From Pedobacter rhizosphaerae (GTDB taxonomy: Bacteria; Bacteroidota; Bacteroidia; Sphingobacteriales; Sphingobacteriaceae): a stretch of DNA of 64,000 nt. The notes under the pieces are model-generated. The model was not told where the DNA came from, searched no databases, and saw only the letters and a program-made list of their open reading frames with translations. Made by a program: the position numbers and the translations under genes. The DNA lies in assembly GCF_900111155.1 (NCBI RefSeq), contig NZ_FOGG01000013.1, positions 62,001 through 126,000 on the forward strand, written 5' to 3'. Below are positions 1 to 9,241 of the stretch, piece by piece; position 1 is the first letter of the stretch, and each line of letters starts with the position of its first letter.

Positions 1-354
1 TGAAACATAGGAAAGGTTCAAGCTATTATTCCCATCACTGTGTACCACCGAAATGGCAGGCTCCAGTAAATTTCTCGAACCTGATGGTGTGTAAACTGAA
101 TTTAGTTGACCGGTATAATCTTCTGTTTGCTTATAAGTGCCACCAATTAACCCATACTCCTTTGTTGAGACTAGCTTCTGACCAAAATATTGAATGGTAA
201 CATCGCCACCGTTAACGGCTTTCAATACCAGTGCCTGATTTTCGGTTTCGATGGGAATAATGGTTTGAGCCTTACTGAGCTTTCCCGTAAAAAGTAATGA
301 AACGAGTAAAACTGTAGCTCGGGAGACTTTTCTAAGACGAACAGATCTGTACAT
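1..354 (-). CDS. GH36-type alpha-galactosidase, N-terminal fragment (runs off left edge)
   Basis: I translated the minus strand from an ATG at 352-354 and it stays open for 118 codons to the window edge. The first ~30 residues are basic, then hydrophobic (TVLLVSLLFTGKLSKAQ), a signal peptide ending near AQ. What follows (VNGGDVTIQYFGQKL, then YTPSGSRNLLEPAISVVHSDGN) is the N-terminal beta-sandwich of GH36 alpha-galactosidases, where the TPSG/EPA segments recur; the catalytic barrel lies outside the window. The family hydrolyses terminal alpha-galactosides. It follows the GH-D gene by 30 nt in the same direction and is probably the next gene of the PUL A operon. Only the first sixth or so of the usual ~700 residues is visible, so the exact specificity is open. 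Confidence 0.8.
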   Translation of the reverse strand, partial: MYRSVRLRKVSRATVLLVSLLFTGKLSKAQTIIPIETENQALVLKAVNGGDVTIQYFGQKLVSTKEYGLIGGTYKQTEDYTGQLNSVYTPSGSRNLLEPAISVVHSDGNNSLNLSYVS

Positions 355-384
355 TTTATTTTGTTTAGGTTATTGATAGATAGA

Positions 385-2406
385 TTAATGTGATGATGAA
401 ACCTGGAGTAAAATAGCCTGCTCAGGTTGCAGTTTAATAGTAGTATGATTTTGAATGTGATACGGTGTTCCGCTGATTAGTTCTTTAGCTTCAACAAAAC
501 TTCCTGCAATATTTAAGCGCTCAAAATGGATTGGAATTTCCTGCGCTGTTTTGTTGTAATTGAATATGGCCAGGTATTTCTTATTTCCAAAATGCTTTAT
601 AAACAAGTTGGAAGCTTCTTTTTGAAGCGCCCCTTCTACCGGCTGAAAGGCTTTTCCATCTTTTAAAACCGCTAACACTTCCTGATTTTGGAATAATTTT
701 TTAGCCCTTTCAGTCCAGGGGCCATGCTGCGAAAAATCATCGCCACAGATAAAAGTACCCGTAACTATTGCTGAAAGCATCCTGGAAACATTGGTTTCGT
801 AAGATTCTGTACCCAACACTACATGATCGCCATCTACATAATCATAAAGATGGGTTTGCCACCAGCCATTGGTTACACTATTTAGGGTGTATTTAGTATC
901 GTTAATAGATTTAAAAGCATCGCAGGCAATTCGCCTTACATGCACATATGGAGCTGTGGCCAGGCTTGGTGATATTGCTGCATACACTAACATTTTATTA
1001 TCCAGTTCCTGGAGTAAAAAATCCATTCCAAATCGGTAAGCCTGCATACCAGTTTGAATTTTGGCATTATAAAAATGATCGGATTCTACCGCAGCATGAC
1101 CTAAAAAGTCTATTTTAATCATCTCAAAACCACAGGCTTTAAACTTCCCGATCATATATTTTATCCGCTGCAAAGTGCCCGGATGGGTAGGATCTAATGC
1201 TCTGGCCCCATCAAAATCGTGGTAGCCCTTGCCTATTTTAGTCCACATTTCTGAAAAATTGTAATCTACACCATTTGCCTTACGATCGCCTCCGGCAGCA
1301 AAACCCCAATCGGTAAAGGGTGCCCAGTAAATACCGGGTTTTAGCCCCTTGCTTTTGCAGTAATCGGCAAATGCTTTGAGTTTGGAATAATCTTCATGCT
1401 GCACCAGGTTATCCCAGTAAGAATCCAGATCAACAAAACATACACCATCATTTCTAAAATTTTTTAAACTATCGGCAAAAAAATCGACCACCTTCATGGC
1501 TTTCTCCTGAGATATTTTTTCCTGCATTACGCCCCAACTGTTCCAACCGATTGGCGTGGGCTTGTTCCATTTAAAAACTACTCTGGTTTGGTTGGCTTTA
1601 ACTGCTTTGGCAAACTCTTCCATACCCAGGCGCCAATCCGGAAAATAACCAAACAATACTTTAGCTGAAGCAATGGTATTTCCACTTAAAAAACCATGTG
1701 CCAGTCGATCTCTGGTTAATTCATAAGCGGTATAACCACAAATAGCACTCATTTCGGCATTTGCGTTTTGCTTTTGCGTTTTAATTCCTGTTTTCCAGTC
1801 GGCCTGTTGCAACGAACCCATTACCAGCCCATTACGAGTAGCATTGCTGTATAAAACACCTAGCTCTGCGCTGATGGATTGATCTGTTTGAGCCCAGCTT
1901 TTCGCTTCATAGCTGATAAAAGTATCATTATCAAAGGGCGCGATTAAGGTGGTTAAATCCGGATTTTCCAAACCTGCCTTAAGCGATGCATGAATTGGAA
2001 TGATGTGGTTCGTTTTTAAATTTTCTCCGGTAACAACCAACTGCATCACGAAATAATTATGGCCCGGATAGGTATAAATAACCTGTTGGAGGTTGGGAAG
2101 ACCAACCCCTGAAAGCTTGATCACATGTTTCCTTCCCTTGCCCAAAGCATCGCTGTAAGCCTGATTAGAATAACTGCGACTAGTATACTGGCTGGATTTA
2201 ACTGTCTTTCCATCAATTTCTAACGATGAAGTGATATTTGATGCGATTTCCTGGCCATTTAGCCAGGCACTGATATTCCCCTGCCCGCGATCAATTTTGA
2301 TGATGCCGTTCTTTCCAAAGGAAATCTCCTGCGCCGTCGTTTTCACACTCAAAAAGAGCACCAAAACTACCATCAGTATGCTGCTGGTTGATAAATATTT
2401 CATCAT
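385..2406 (-). CDS. Clan GH-D alpha-galactosidase-like glycosidase (GH27/GH36 type), secreted
   Basis: 673 residues with a signal peptide ending near VKTTAQ. An N-terminal beta-sandwich covers about residues 27-280. The (beta/alpha)8 barrel starts at PIGWNSWGVM, the clan GH-D entry motif. The segment IKIDFLGH carries the expected nucleophile Asp, and RRIACD the likely acid/base Asp. A small C-terminal beta domain closes the protein. The family hydrolyses alpha-D-galactosides, sometimes beta-L-arabinopyranosides or alpha-N-acetylgalactosaminides. The gene overlaps the GH95 stop by 1 nt (TAATG), so the two are translationally coupled. Two adjacent Met codons (2406 and 2403) are possible starts. 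Clan membership is firm; the GH family number and substrate are not. Confidence 0.85.
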   Translation of the reverse strand: MMKYLSTSSILMVVLVLFLSVKTTAQEISFGKNGIIKIDRGQGNISAWLNGQEIASNITSSLEIDGKTVKSSQYTSRSYSNQAYSDALGKGRKHVIKLSGVGLPNLQQVIYTYPGHNYFVMQLVVTGENLKTNHIIPIHASLKAGLENPDLTTLIAPFDNDTFISYEAKSWAQTDQSISAELGVLYSNATRNGLVMGSLQQADWKTGIKTQKQNANAEMSAICGYTAYELTRDRLAHGFLSGNTIASAKVLFGYFPDWRLGMEEFAKAVKANQTRVVFKWNKPTPIGWNSWGVMQEKISQEKAMKVVDFFADSLKNFRNDGVCFVDLDSYWDNLVQHEDYSKLKAFADYCKSKGLKPGIYWAPFTDWGFAAGGDRKANGVDYNFSEMWTKIGKGYHDFDGARALDPTHPGTLQRIKYMIGKFKACGFEMIKIDFLGHAAVESDHFYNAKIQTGMQAYRFGMDFLLQELDNKMLVYAAISPSLATAPYVHVRRIACDAFKSINDTKYTLNSVTNGWWQTHLYDYVDGDHVVLGTESYETNVSRMLSAIVTGTFICGDDFSQHGPWTERAKKLFQNQEVLAVLKDGKAFQPVEGALQKEASNLFIKHFGNKKYLAIFNYNKTAQEIPIHFERLNIAGSFVEAKELISGTPYHIQNHTTIKLQPEQAILLQVSSSH

Positions 2407-4736
2407 TATATTTTTGCTGCCACTATCTCTTTAACCACGCCATTTACCTTAATTTTTACTTTACGTGGCTGCTTTGAGGTAATTTTATAATTTACCACCT
2501 TGCCAGCTTTCCATTCCATATCTACCGTAAAGTTGCCTCTTGCGCGAATTCCCTTTGCCTTACCACCCGATTTCCAATTGGCAGGAACAGCAGGTAAAAA
2601 TTCGATATACCCCTCATGGCTTTGGATCAACATTTCGGCTATGCCGGCAGTTGCACCAAAGTTGCCGTCGATTTGAAAAGGCGGACCCGCAGAAAGCAAA
2701 TTGGGATAAATACCACCTCCGGCACCGTAATTAATATCTGTCCTTTCGGTTGGCTTCAACAATTCTACCAGTAATTTTTGTGCGCGTTCGCCATCCTGCA
2801 ACCTTGCCCAAAACAACAATTTATAGGCAATAGACCAGCTTGGTCCATCATCTCCCCTAACCTCGAGGGTTTTCTTGGCTGCCTCTGCCAGGGCAGGTGT
2901 TTTGCTTGGGGTTATCAGCGATGCTGGATAAAGACCATACAAATGAGAAATATGACGGTGTTGTGGATCGGTTTCCTTATAATCTCTGATCCATTCCATT
3001 ATTCTACCATCCGCACTGATATTTCCGGCAGGGGGAACTGATTTCAATTTCTCTAACAAACTTTTTCTAAAGTCTGCATCAACTCCTAATTCTTTTGCGG
3101 CATCAATTACATTGGTAAAAAGTTCTCTTACAATTTGATTATCGATGGTTGGTCCCATAGAAATACTGGCAGTTTTACCATTAGGCAGATAAAAAGTATT
3201 TTCGGGAGAAACAGAAGGTGCGGTAACCAGCCAGCCTGTTTGTGGATCTTTAATCAAAGCATCAGCATAAAACTGAGCCGATCCTTTTAAAATCGGATAT
3301 ATTTTTTTGAGGTAGTTTTTATCGTTACTGAAAGCATAATGATCCCAAAGGTTGTTGCACAACCAACCCGAACCTGCATTTGATGCACCCCACGAAGCGC
3401 TTTCTCCGGGCTCGGTAAATCCCCAAACATTGGTAATGACATGGGCTATCCATCCATTGGCATTGTAATAAGCTTTTGCTGTTCGTTCTCCAGGTTTAAC
3501 CATTCCCGCCACCAAATCTGCCAGTGGCAAGTTCAGTTCTGAAAGGTTACTCACCTCTACAGGCCATTGGTTCATTTGAATATTCACATCAAGGTGATAA
3601 TCGCCATTCCAGGGTGTACGGATCTGGTTTGCCCAAAGTCCCTGCAAATTAGGGGGTAACAAACCTACCCGGGTGCTACAAATGCTTAAATAACGTCCAA
3701 ACTGATAAAAAAGCACCGGGAAACCATTGTCGTCCTGTGGCCTGGCGTGATAATTAATTAAACGCTGATTGGTTGGAACCTGATCGTTGCTTGTGCCATC
3801 AATGTTTAAACTTAAGCGATTAAAAAGCTTCTGGTAGTTGCGAATATGCCCTGAAAGTTCCTCCGTATATTTTCTGGCACTTGCTTTGGCTAAACGCTGG
3901 TTTTGCCTGGTCTTAAAATCAGCATCTTTAAAATCCGTTCCTGCAGAAATGTATATCAATATAGCTGATGCATCTTTAACCTGAATCGTATTTTTGTTAA
4001 CCTGCTGTGTTCCATCGCTGGTTACCACTTTTACCTTGGCAGAGTAACGCATCCCTTTACCATCGATGCCATTATGCAGCTGACCAAAAAGTTCTAACAC
4101 ACCATTTTCTACCCGGGTATCAGCACGTTCTGGTCTTGAAATAGAAAGTTCAATGCCGAGTTGTTTAGGCTTAGAAGCAGTAAGACGGATGATGCTCACA
4201 TCATTATCGAAACTGGTGAAGTACTCACGTGTATAGGTAATATCCTTAACCTTAAAAGTGGTTTTAGCTACGGCACGATCAAGTGAAAGCTCCCTGTAAT
4301 ACTCGCTTGGGTTTACATTTTGATTGGCGTATTGATAATCGATCTTTAAATTTCCCAACACCTGGAAACAACCATAATTTGCACCCCCAGAGCCCTCGCC
4401 CTTACAAATAAAATTCTTGTTCACTAAATCCTGGGCTTCATCATTCTTCCCTTCTAAAATTAACCTTCTAATTTCAGGAAGGCTTTTATTGGCTTCATAA
4501 TTATTGGCATCCTGTGGCGCACCAGACCAAAGTGTAATGTCGTTTAAAACAATATTTTCAGATTTTACACCGCCATCGGGCATCATACCCAAACGGCCAT
4601 TACCCAAAGCGAGCGTTTCTTCCCACTTTTGCGCAGGCTTATCGTACCATAAGCGTAATTTCTCTTGTGCTATAAGCTGTGTAGAAAGGAAGGTAAAAGT
4701 GATTAAAAAACCTACTTTTAGTCTGGTTTGCATCAT
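2406..4736 (-). CDS. GH95 alpha-L-fucosidase / alpha-L-galactosidase
   Basis: About 777 residues, typical for GH95. The family inverts alpha-1,2-linked L-fucose or L-galactose. Key segments are visible: the N-terminal sandwich opening LRLWYDKPAQKWEETLALGN, the GLWAN segment, NIQMNQWP (the two Asn that activate water), PSVSPENTF (the Glu acid) and FQIDGNFGAT near the C terminus. I chose the double ATG at 4736/4733 because it begins a good signal peptide (MMQTRLKVGFLITF...LIAQ). A longer frame exists upstream, but its first codon is GTG and lies inside a perfect inverted repeat (4769-4803). Likely periplasmic or surface-exposed. It is co-transcribed with the upstream lipoprotein gene and coupled to the GH-D gene by a 1-nt overlap. 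With the two GH29 enzymes it gives the region three fucosidases. Confidence 0.93.
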   Translation of the reverse strand: MMQTRLKVGFLITFTFLSTQLIAQEKLRLWYDKPAQKWEETLALGNGRLGMMPDGGVKSENIVLNDITLWSGAPQDANNYEANKSLPEIRRLILEGKNDEAQDLVNKNFICKGEGSGGANYGCFQVLGNLKIDYQYANQNVNPSEYYRELSLDRAVAKTTFKVKDITYTREYFTSFDNDVSIIRLTASKPKQLGIELSISRPERADTRVENGVLELFGQLHNGIDGKGMRYSAKVKVVTSDGTQQVNKNTIQVKDASAILIYISAGTDFKDADFKTRQNQRLAKASARKYTEELSGHIRNYQKLFNRLSLNIDGTSNDQVPTNQRLINYHARPQDDNGFPVLFYQFGRYLSICSTRVGLLPPNLQGLWANQIRTPWNGDYHLDVNIQMNQWPVEVSNLSELNLPLADLVAGMVKPGERTAKAYYNANGWIAHVITNVWGFTEPGESASWGASNAGSGWLCNNLWDHYAFSNDKNYLKKIYPILKGSAQFYADALIKDPQTGWLVTAPSVSPENTFYLPNGKTASISMGPTIDNQIVRELFTNVIDAAKELGVDADFRKSLLEKLKSVPPAGNISADGRIMEWIRDYKETDPQHRHISHLYGLYPASLITPSKTPALAEAAKKTLEVRGDDGPSWSIAYKLLFWARLQDGERAQKLLVELLKPTERTDINYGAGGGIYPNLLSAGPPFQIDGNFGATAGIAEMLIQSHEGYIEFLPAVPANWKSGGKAKGIRARGNFTVDMEWKAGKVVNYKITSKQPRKVKIKVNGVVKEIVAAKI

Positions 4737-4768
4737 TGTACTGGTTAGTTTAAAAATATTCAAATTAA

Positions 4769-4803
4769 TTTTCACCTGTAAATTAACATACTACAGGTGA
4801 AAA
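4769..4803 (-). promoter_or_regulatory. Intercistronic inverted repeat between lipoprotein and GH95 genes
   Basis: Perfect 12-bp arms (TTTTCACCTGTA and its complement) separated by 11 nt fill the gap between the DUF4998 gene (ends 4812) and the GH95 gene. On the transcribed strand the stem is followed by a moderately T-rich stretch, not a clean T-run. It could act as a partial terminator lowering expression of the enzymes relative to SusC/SusD, or as an mRNA-stabilising stem. Confidence 0.7.
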
Positions 4804-4811
4804 TCAGGCAT

Positions 4812-6026
4812 CTATTGTTTATTCCAAAAGGTTAATTCACTCATATTACTGTATCCCGATCCGGTTACGGTATGCAACACCCTGATGCGGATATATCTTA
4901 CCGGAGGTGGATCAGCAAGCAAGTCAAATTTCATTGCATTTTTCCCGTCATCCGTACGGCTAACCTCTTTCAACAAAGTCCAGCCTTTTGCAATGGCTTC
5001 TGCTTTCCAGCCTGCATTATCTGCTCTTAATGTGGTAGCGGCATTGCTAATATCGTTAATTCCCCAAACTTCAAACTTATCAGGGTTGTTACAGCAATCC
5101 CGTCCGGTTTCTTCCATTTGAGCTAAATTAGCATAACTTTTACCCAGGTCGAAAGTAAGCACATGCGCGATGTAGCTGCCATCACTATGGAAAATATTTG
5201 GATACCCTTGTGGTCCAACGCTGCCATCCCAAAGCTTACTGATACTGGTTCCTGATTCGTAATAGTTCACATCATTTGGCAATCGTACCTCTCTAAACAA
5301 CGACTTATCACACTGTTCGAGCGTAAAAATCCTTGGAAAAACAGAATAGTCTGAAACCGCAAACACATCTAAAGAACCCTGTCCGGGGATATACGACGAC
5401 TTGTACTGTATCTCTGTACCTAGTTTATAATCAGCAAGTACCAGGGAATTGTCTTTCGGCAACAAAATTTTCTCTGAAACCACATTTGCCGTGTTGGTGT
5501 ACTTAATTACCGTCGAAACATTAATCGTGTCTGGGGTATTAAAATTTAACTGAACGGAACCATTACTGTTTACCACATAAGGCGTTGTGGCATTATACGG
5601 CCTGTTAAGTAAGGCAGATTGGTACAATGGGCCAAAAACCCTGATATTTTTGGCTTCTATCGGAATAGAGCGATTGCCTTTACCATCATAAGAATAGATC
5701 GTAAAATTATAGGTGTATTCCCTTAAATTGGGAATGGTAACCTTAATGGTATCTGTTGGTTTATGGCTGGTAGCCTGCACCACTACAGAATCGGCATTAT
5801 TGTTCCAATACACTACATATTTACTTATGCTTGGGTCGGGACTTGGATTCCACCATAATGCGGTACGCAGATTACCAGGCTTGCTGATGATGTTTGCCAC
5901 ACGCCCCGGATAAACGATTTCTCCATCTTTTAGATAATCTTTAAAAGCAAGATCATCTTTGGTACAGCCAATCAATACTGCAATGAGTAAGGCTATCAAA
6001 CCAATATTTTTATAAATACTTTTCAT
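4812..6026 (-). CDS. DUF4998-type surface lipoprotein with C-terminal discoidin-like domain
   Basis: 404 residues. The N terminus ends in a lipobox (AVLIGC) followed by TKDD, an acidic stretch of the kind that directs Bacteroidota lipoproteins to the surface. Residues ~35-125 look like a fibronectin-III fold (ALWWNPSPDPSISKYVVYWNN), as in DUF4998 proteins. The last ~150 residues (YYESGTSISKLWDGSV... YIRIRVLHTVTGSGYSNMSE) have the jelly-roll pattern of F5/8-type or DUF5000-like carbohydrate-binding modules. No catalytic motif is seen. Such proteins sit next to SusD and probably bind the glycan at the cell surface. The paralogue at 48093-49274 occupies the same slot in PUL D but has a different C-terminal domain. 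Confidence 0.8.
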   Translation of the reverse strand: MKSIYKNIGLIALLIAVLIGCTKDDLAFKDYLKDGEIVYPGRVANIISKPGNLRTALWWNPSPDPSISKYVVYWNNNADSVVVQATSHKPTDTIKVTIPNLREYTYNFTIYSYDGKGNRSIPIEAKNIRVFGPLYQSALLNRPYNATTPYVVNSNGSVQLNFNTPDTINVSTVIKYTNTANVVSEKILLPKDNSLVLADYKLGTEIQYKSSYIPGQGSLDVFAVSDYSVFPRIFTLEQCDKSLFREVRLPNDVNYYESGTSISKLWDGSVGPQGYPNIFHSDGSYIAHVLTFDLGKSYANLAQMEETGRDCCNNPDKFEVWGINDISNAATTLRADNAGWKAEAIAKGWTLLKEVSRTDDGKNAMKFDLLADPPPVRYIRIRVLHTVTGSGYSNMSELTFWNKQ

Positions 6027-6062
6027 CTTGAAATGATATTAAGATCAATTACTTTTCTAAAC

Positions 6063-7301
6063 CTATCTTGGATCGCCATAGAAAGCCATTTCCATAGCAT
6101 GAGCAAATGTTCCGCTAGACCAGGTGCTGCTAACCGAAAGGCGAACAAACCTCACTTTAGGACTAGCCAGGGGCAAATTGAAACTCACTCCAGCCTTAAC
6201 AAAATCGTTATCGGCAGCGGTGTGGGCTACCGGTTTTGCGCCCGAAGGTGGATCTGGATAATTGTAATTGCCCATATTGGTCCAATCGCCAATTACGGTT
6301 CCTTCGGCGGCAGAAAGCGGAAGTTTGGCATCACGCGGAGCAGCAACATTAGAACCCCAGATCGAAAATACTTTTGGATTTCCGTGGCCAAAGGCAAATT
6401 TATCAGAACCATCTGGTCTTTCCCATAAAACGAAACGGCTTAGCTTAGCACTAACCCCTAAACCAAATGTGGCAATTGCCGGCATAGGCGCTCCTGGTTC
6501 GGTATGCCAACCATTAGAACTACCATCCGTTTTGCCATCCCACAAATATGGAAGGTCCCAGCCATAGGCAATTACCCCATCTGAAGGTAATCGATAAGCA
6601 GAGAATTTATTTCTATCCAGTAGCGTTTCAAAAAATGGTGTGATTGTTTTATAGGTCGTATCGGAGATATTTCCAAAGCTATCCATTACGTAGTAACCTA
6701 TTTTCTTAGGTACGGGTTCGTATCCCCGAACGGAGTAATCTACCACAGGTAATTTGGTGTAGTGCTGATCAATCACATCTGATGTCTCTCCGGCACCCAC
6801 GCCCAGTAAGATAATCCCTAAATTGTTTTTCAAAGCGTTATTCCCCGTAATTTTAAAACCGCCAAAATCTGCTTGTGCATCAACTGTTGGCTTAAATAAG
6901 AGATAAGGTGGGGTATCCGGATTTACCTTCACCACAACAGGATCTGATTTTACATCAGCCCTGCTTACCGCATAAAGCGTAACATCATAAGCTTGCTTCT
7001 TTGCAAAACCATCCACCATAATCGAATCAGAATAATAGCTGGATTTTGTTTCCCGGGTGGTAACGCCATTTATTTTATAACGTGCCAGAACATACAAAAG
7101 GTTTTTAGAATTGGGAAGCGTATAAGTAATGTATGCTCCTCCATTAAAATTATCGACCTTGATATTGCTTACCACATCGGGTTTAGTCATATCTGTTGAA
7201 GCTGGATCATTATAATCCTCCATCTTCTCGCAAGCTGTTAGTATGGCAACAGAAAACATGATTACCATCAACAGGCTGTTTTTAATATTTTTCATCTTCA
7301 T
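6063..7301 (-). CDS. DUF4959/DUF5126/DUF5000-type surface glycan-binding lipoprotein
   Basis: 412 residues with a lipobox (VAILTAC). Three domains can be made out: an N-terminal Ig-like part (VVSNIKVDNFNGGAYITYTL; residues ~40-130) of the DUF4959 kind, a middle beta domain (~130-225) of the DUF5126 kind, and a C-terminal F5/8-like module (~235-412) with LWDGKTDGSSNGWHT, KLSRFVLWER, KVFSIWGSN and RFVRLSVSSTW. The module ends in AHAMEMAFYGDPR. This set typically follows SusD in Bacteroidota PULs and is thought to help bind glycan at the surface; no enzyme motif is present. The paralogue is at 49298-50476 in PUL D. Confidence 0.83.
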   Translation of the reverse strand: MKMKNIKNSLLMVIMFSVAILTACEKMEDYNDPASTDMTKPDVVSNIKVDNFNGGAYITYTLPNSKNLLYVLARYKINGVTTRETKSSYYSDSIMVDGFAKKQAYDVTLYAVSRADVKSDPVVVKVNPDTPPYLLFKPTVDAQADFGGFKITGNNALKNNLGIILLGVGAGETSDVIDQHYTKLPVVDYSVRGYEPVPKKIGYYVMDSFGNISDTTYKTITPFFETLLDRNKFSAYRLPSDGVIAYGWDLPYLWDGKTDGSSNGWHTEPGAPMPAIATFGLGVSAKLSRFVLWERPDGSDKFAFGHGNPKVFSIWGSNVAAPRDAKLPLSAAEGTVIGDWTNMGNYNYPDPPSGAKPVAHTAADNDFVKAGVSFNLPLASPKVRFVRLSVSSTWSSGTFAHAMEMAFYGDPR

Positions 7302-7318
7302 TTAGCTTAAATATTTTA

Positions 7319-9241
7319 TTACCACAATGGATTTTGGACCAAATTTGGATTTACAATCAAATCATAGCTTTTAATTGGCCACAAGTAATCTTTAATTCCA
7401 AAAACAGGGATAAATTGGGTAACCGGGCGATAATAATTTACAGCATCGGCATTATTGATACTCCATCCTTGAATTGGCGCGGTAAGTACCGATTGGAGTT
7501 CCTTCCAGCGGCGAAGGTCCCATCCGCTTTGCGCTTCAAAACACAGTTCAATTCTTCTTTCCTGATGGATAATCTGCCTCAGGCCATCCTTGGTATTAAA
7601 TTTAGCAGGCGTTCTGGAAAAAGCTGCCCATGATTCCTGAACACCTTTTAGCCCTGCCCTTTTTCTCACCAAGTCCAGGTAAGAGAAAACCTCAGCAGTT
7701 GGCCCGTTTACCTCGTTTAATGCCTCGGCATAAAGGAGGTACAATCCGGCTAACCTGATAATAGGCAACCTAAACTGTGATTGTTGAAAACCATCATCAT
7801 ATACTGAGGCATAACTCACCAGTTTTTTAGGCCAGTAGCCTGTAATATTCAGCCTGATGTTATCACTGGGTGCAGCCAGGCCATTTCCTCTTGCAGAAAC
7901 ATGGTACAATGGATTGCTGTTATCGTCCTGGTTATAACGGCCATTTCCAAACCAGATTCCGCCATCAAAAGCGATGTCTGCATAAAAGCGGGCTTCTCTG
8001 CCGAAATGTCCCTTTATAGTTTCATAACCTTCTTTGATATAATATCTGCTGGCAAAATCTCCGGTTTTAATGGTATTTCTTCCGGTGTAATCCCAGGTTT
8101 TATCTTCGTTGATTGGTACACCATTAGCCGTGTAAAAAAGTTCCTGGGTAGCTATTGGTGCAGAAAAAGTAGAAGGATTAGAGAAGGCATTTACAGCCGA
8201 TTTTGGGGTTAACCTCGGTGTAGCAAAACCCTGGTGAGCAAATTCGGGGTTGGTGGCCCAAATCACTTCATTATTTAGCTCCCAGCGTTCGGTTACGGCA
8301 TTCTGAACGTCTAACGTTACCTTTAACGAATCAGACAATTTACCTACCGTTGCTGGTGCAATAAAAGTATATAATTTAATACCCTGGGCTTCTGCAGCAG
8401 TGATTGCCACTTTCGCGGCATCGGCTGCTCTTCTCCATTTCTGCGCATCGAAAGCAGCTGGAAATAAAGCTACTCCATCTTTATCCTTAAAGCCTGCATA
8501 ATCTGGATTACCATTAAACAAGGGACTTGCCGCAGTGGTTAACACTTCTGCTTTTACCGATAAGGCAATTACGCTGGTTACCCGTCCAAGCTCCGTGGCC
8601 TGACTGGTGATGACTGGCGGAAGATCCGGAGCTGCTTCATCTAGAAGTGATACAATATAAGCCACACTTTCGTCTACTGTTGCTCTTTTAATCCGTACCT
8701 CGTCTGTAGTGCTAGAAATGGATAAATTGGTTTTGATCAACGGAATTGGGCCATACATTTTAAAAAGCACATAGTGATAATACGCCTTTAAGAATTTGGT
8801 TTCTGCAATCCATCTTTTCTTCTCCGTTTCTGACAAATCGATGGGTTTATCGATATTTTCCAGCATGATGTTACAAATTCTGATAGATCGGAAAAGGCTA
8901 TAACTGCCTTCCTGTCCATCCCAGGCATTTAAACCTGGATTTGCAGCCGTTTGGTTTCCACGAAGCAAGTTAAATCCCGTCCGATTGAATCCCTGATAAT
9001 TATCCAGTGTATTAGAATAGATCAATTCGGAGGAAGTGGTAAATCCAGGATTAGACGAAACATCGGCCATGCGCTGAAGGTAGGCGTAGCAGGAATAAAG
9101 GTAGTTTTCTGCTTCGTTTCTATTTCTAAAGGCATAATCAAGCGTCCCCAGGTTATCTGGAGTAATATCAAGGTATTTTTTGCAGGATGCTCCTGTTAAC
9201 AACAAGATAATAACGCAGGTATATTTTAAAGCTTTTTTCAT
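7319..9241 (-). CDS. SusD/RagB family surface glycan-binding lipoprotein (PUL A)
   Basis: 640 residues. Lipobox TGASC is followed by KKYLDITPDNLGTLDYAF, the typical SusD N terminus. The body is helical and TPR-like (NEAENYLYSCYAYLQ; KAYYHYVLFKMYGPIPLI). The C-terminal RagB part contains YLLYAEALNEVNGP and the signature HQERRIELCFEAQSGWDLRRWKE, and the protein ends in NPNLVQNPLW. SusD caps the SusC channel and delivers oligosaccharides. Its start codon overlaps the SusC stop by 1 nt (TAATG), which keeps the two in equal amounts. It is clearly similar to the PUL D SusD (50497-52392). Confidence 0.95.
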   Translation of the reverse strand: MKKALKYTCVIILLLTGASCKKYLDITPDNLGTLDYAFRNRNEAENYLYSCYAYLQRMADVSSNPGFTTSSELIYSNTLDNYQGFNRTGFNLLRGNQTAANPGLNAWDGQEGSYSLFRSIRICNIMLENIDKPIDLSETEKKRWIAETKFLKAYYHYVLFKMYGPIPLIKTNLSISSTTDEVRIKRATVDESVAYIVSLLDEAAPDLPPVITSQATELGRVTSVIALSVKAEVLTTAASPLFNGNPDYAGFKDKDGVALFPAAFDAQKWRRAADAAKVAITAAEAQGIKLYTFIAPATVGKLSDSLKVTLDVQNAVTERWELNNEVIWATNPEFAHQGFATPRLTPKSAVNAFSNPSTFSAPIATQELFYTANGVPINEDKTWDYTGRNTIKTGDFASRYYIKEGYETIKGHFGREARFYADIAFDGGIWFGNGRYNQDDNSNPLYHVSARGNGLAAPSDNIRLNITGYWPKKLVSYASVYDDGFQQSQFRLPIIRLAGLYLLYAEALNEVNGPTAEVFSYLDLVRKRAGLKGVQESWAAFSRTPAKFNTKDGLRQIIHQERRIELCFEAQSGWDLRRWKELQSVLTAPIQGWSINNADAVNYYRPVTQFIPVFGIKDYLWPIKSYDLIVNPNLVQNPLW

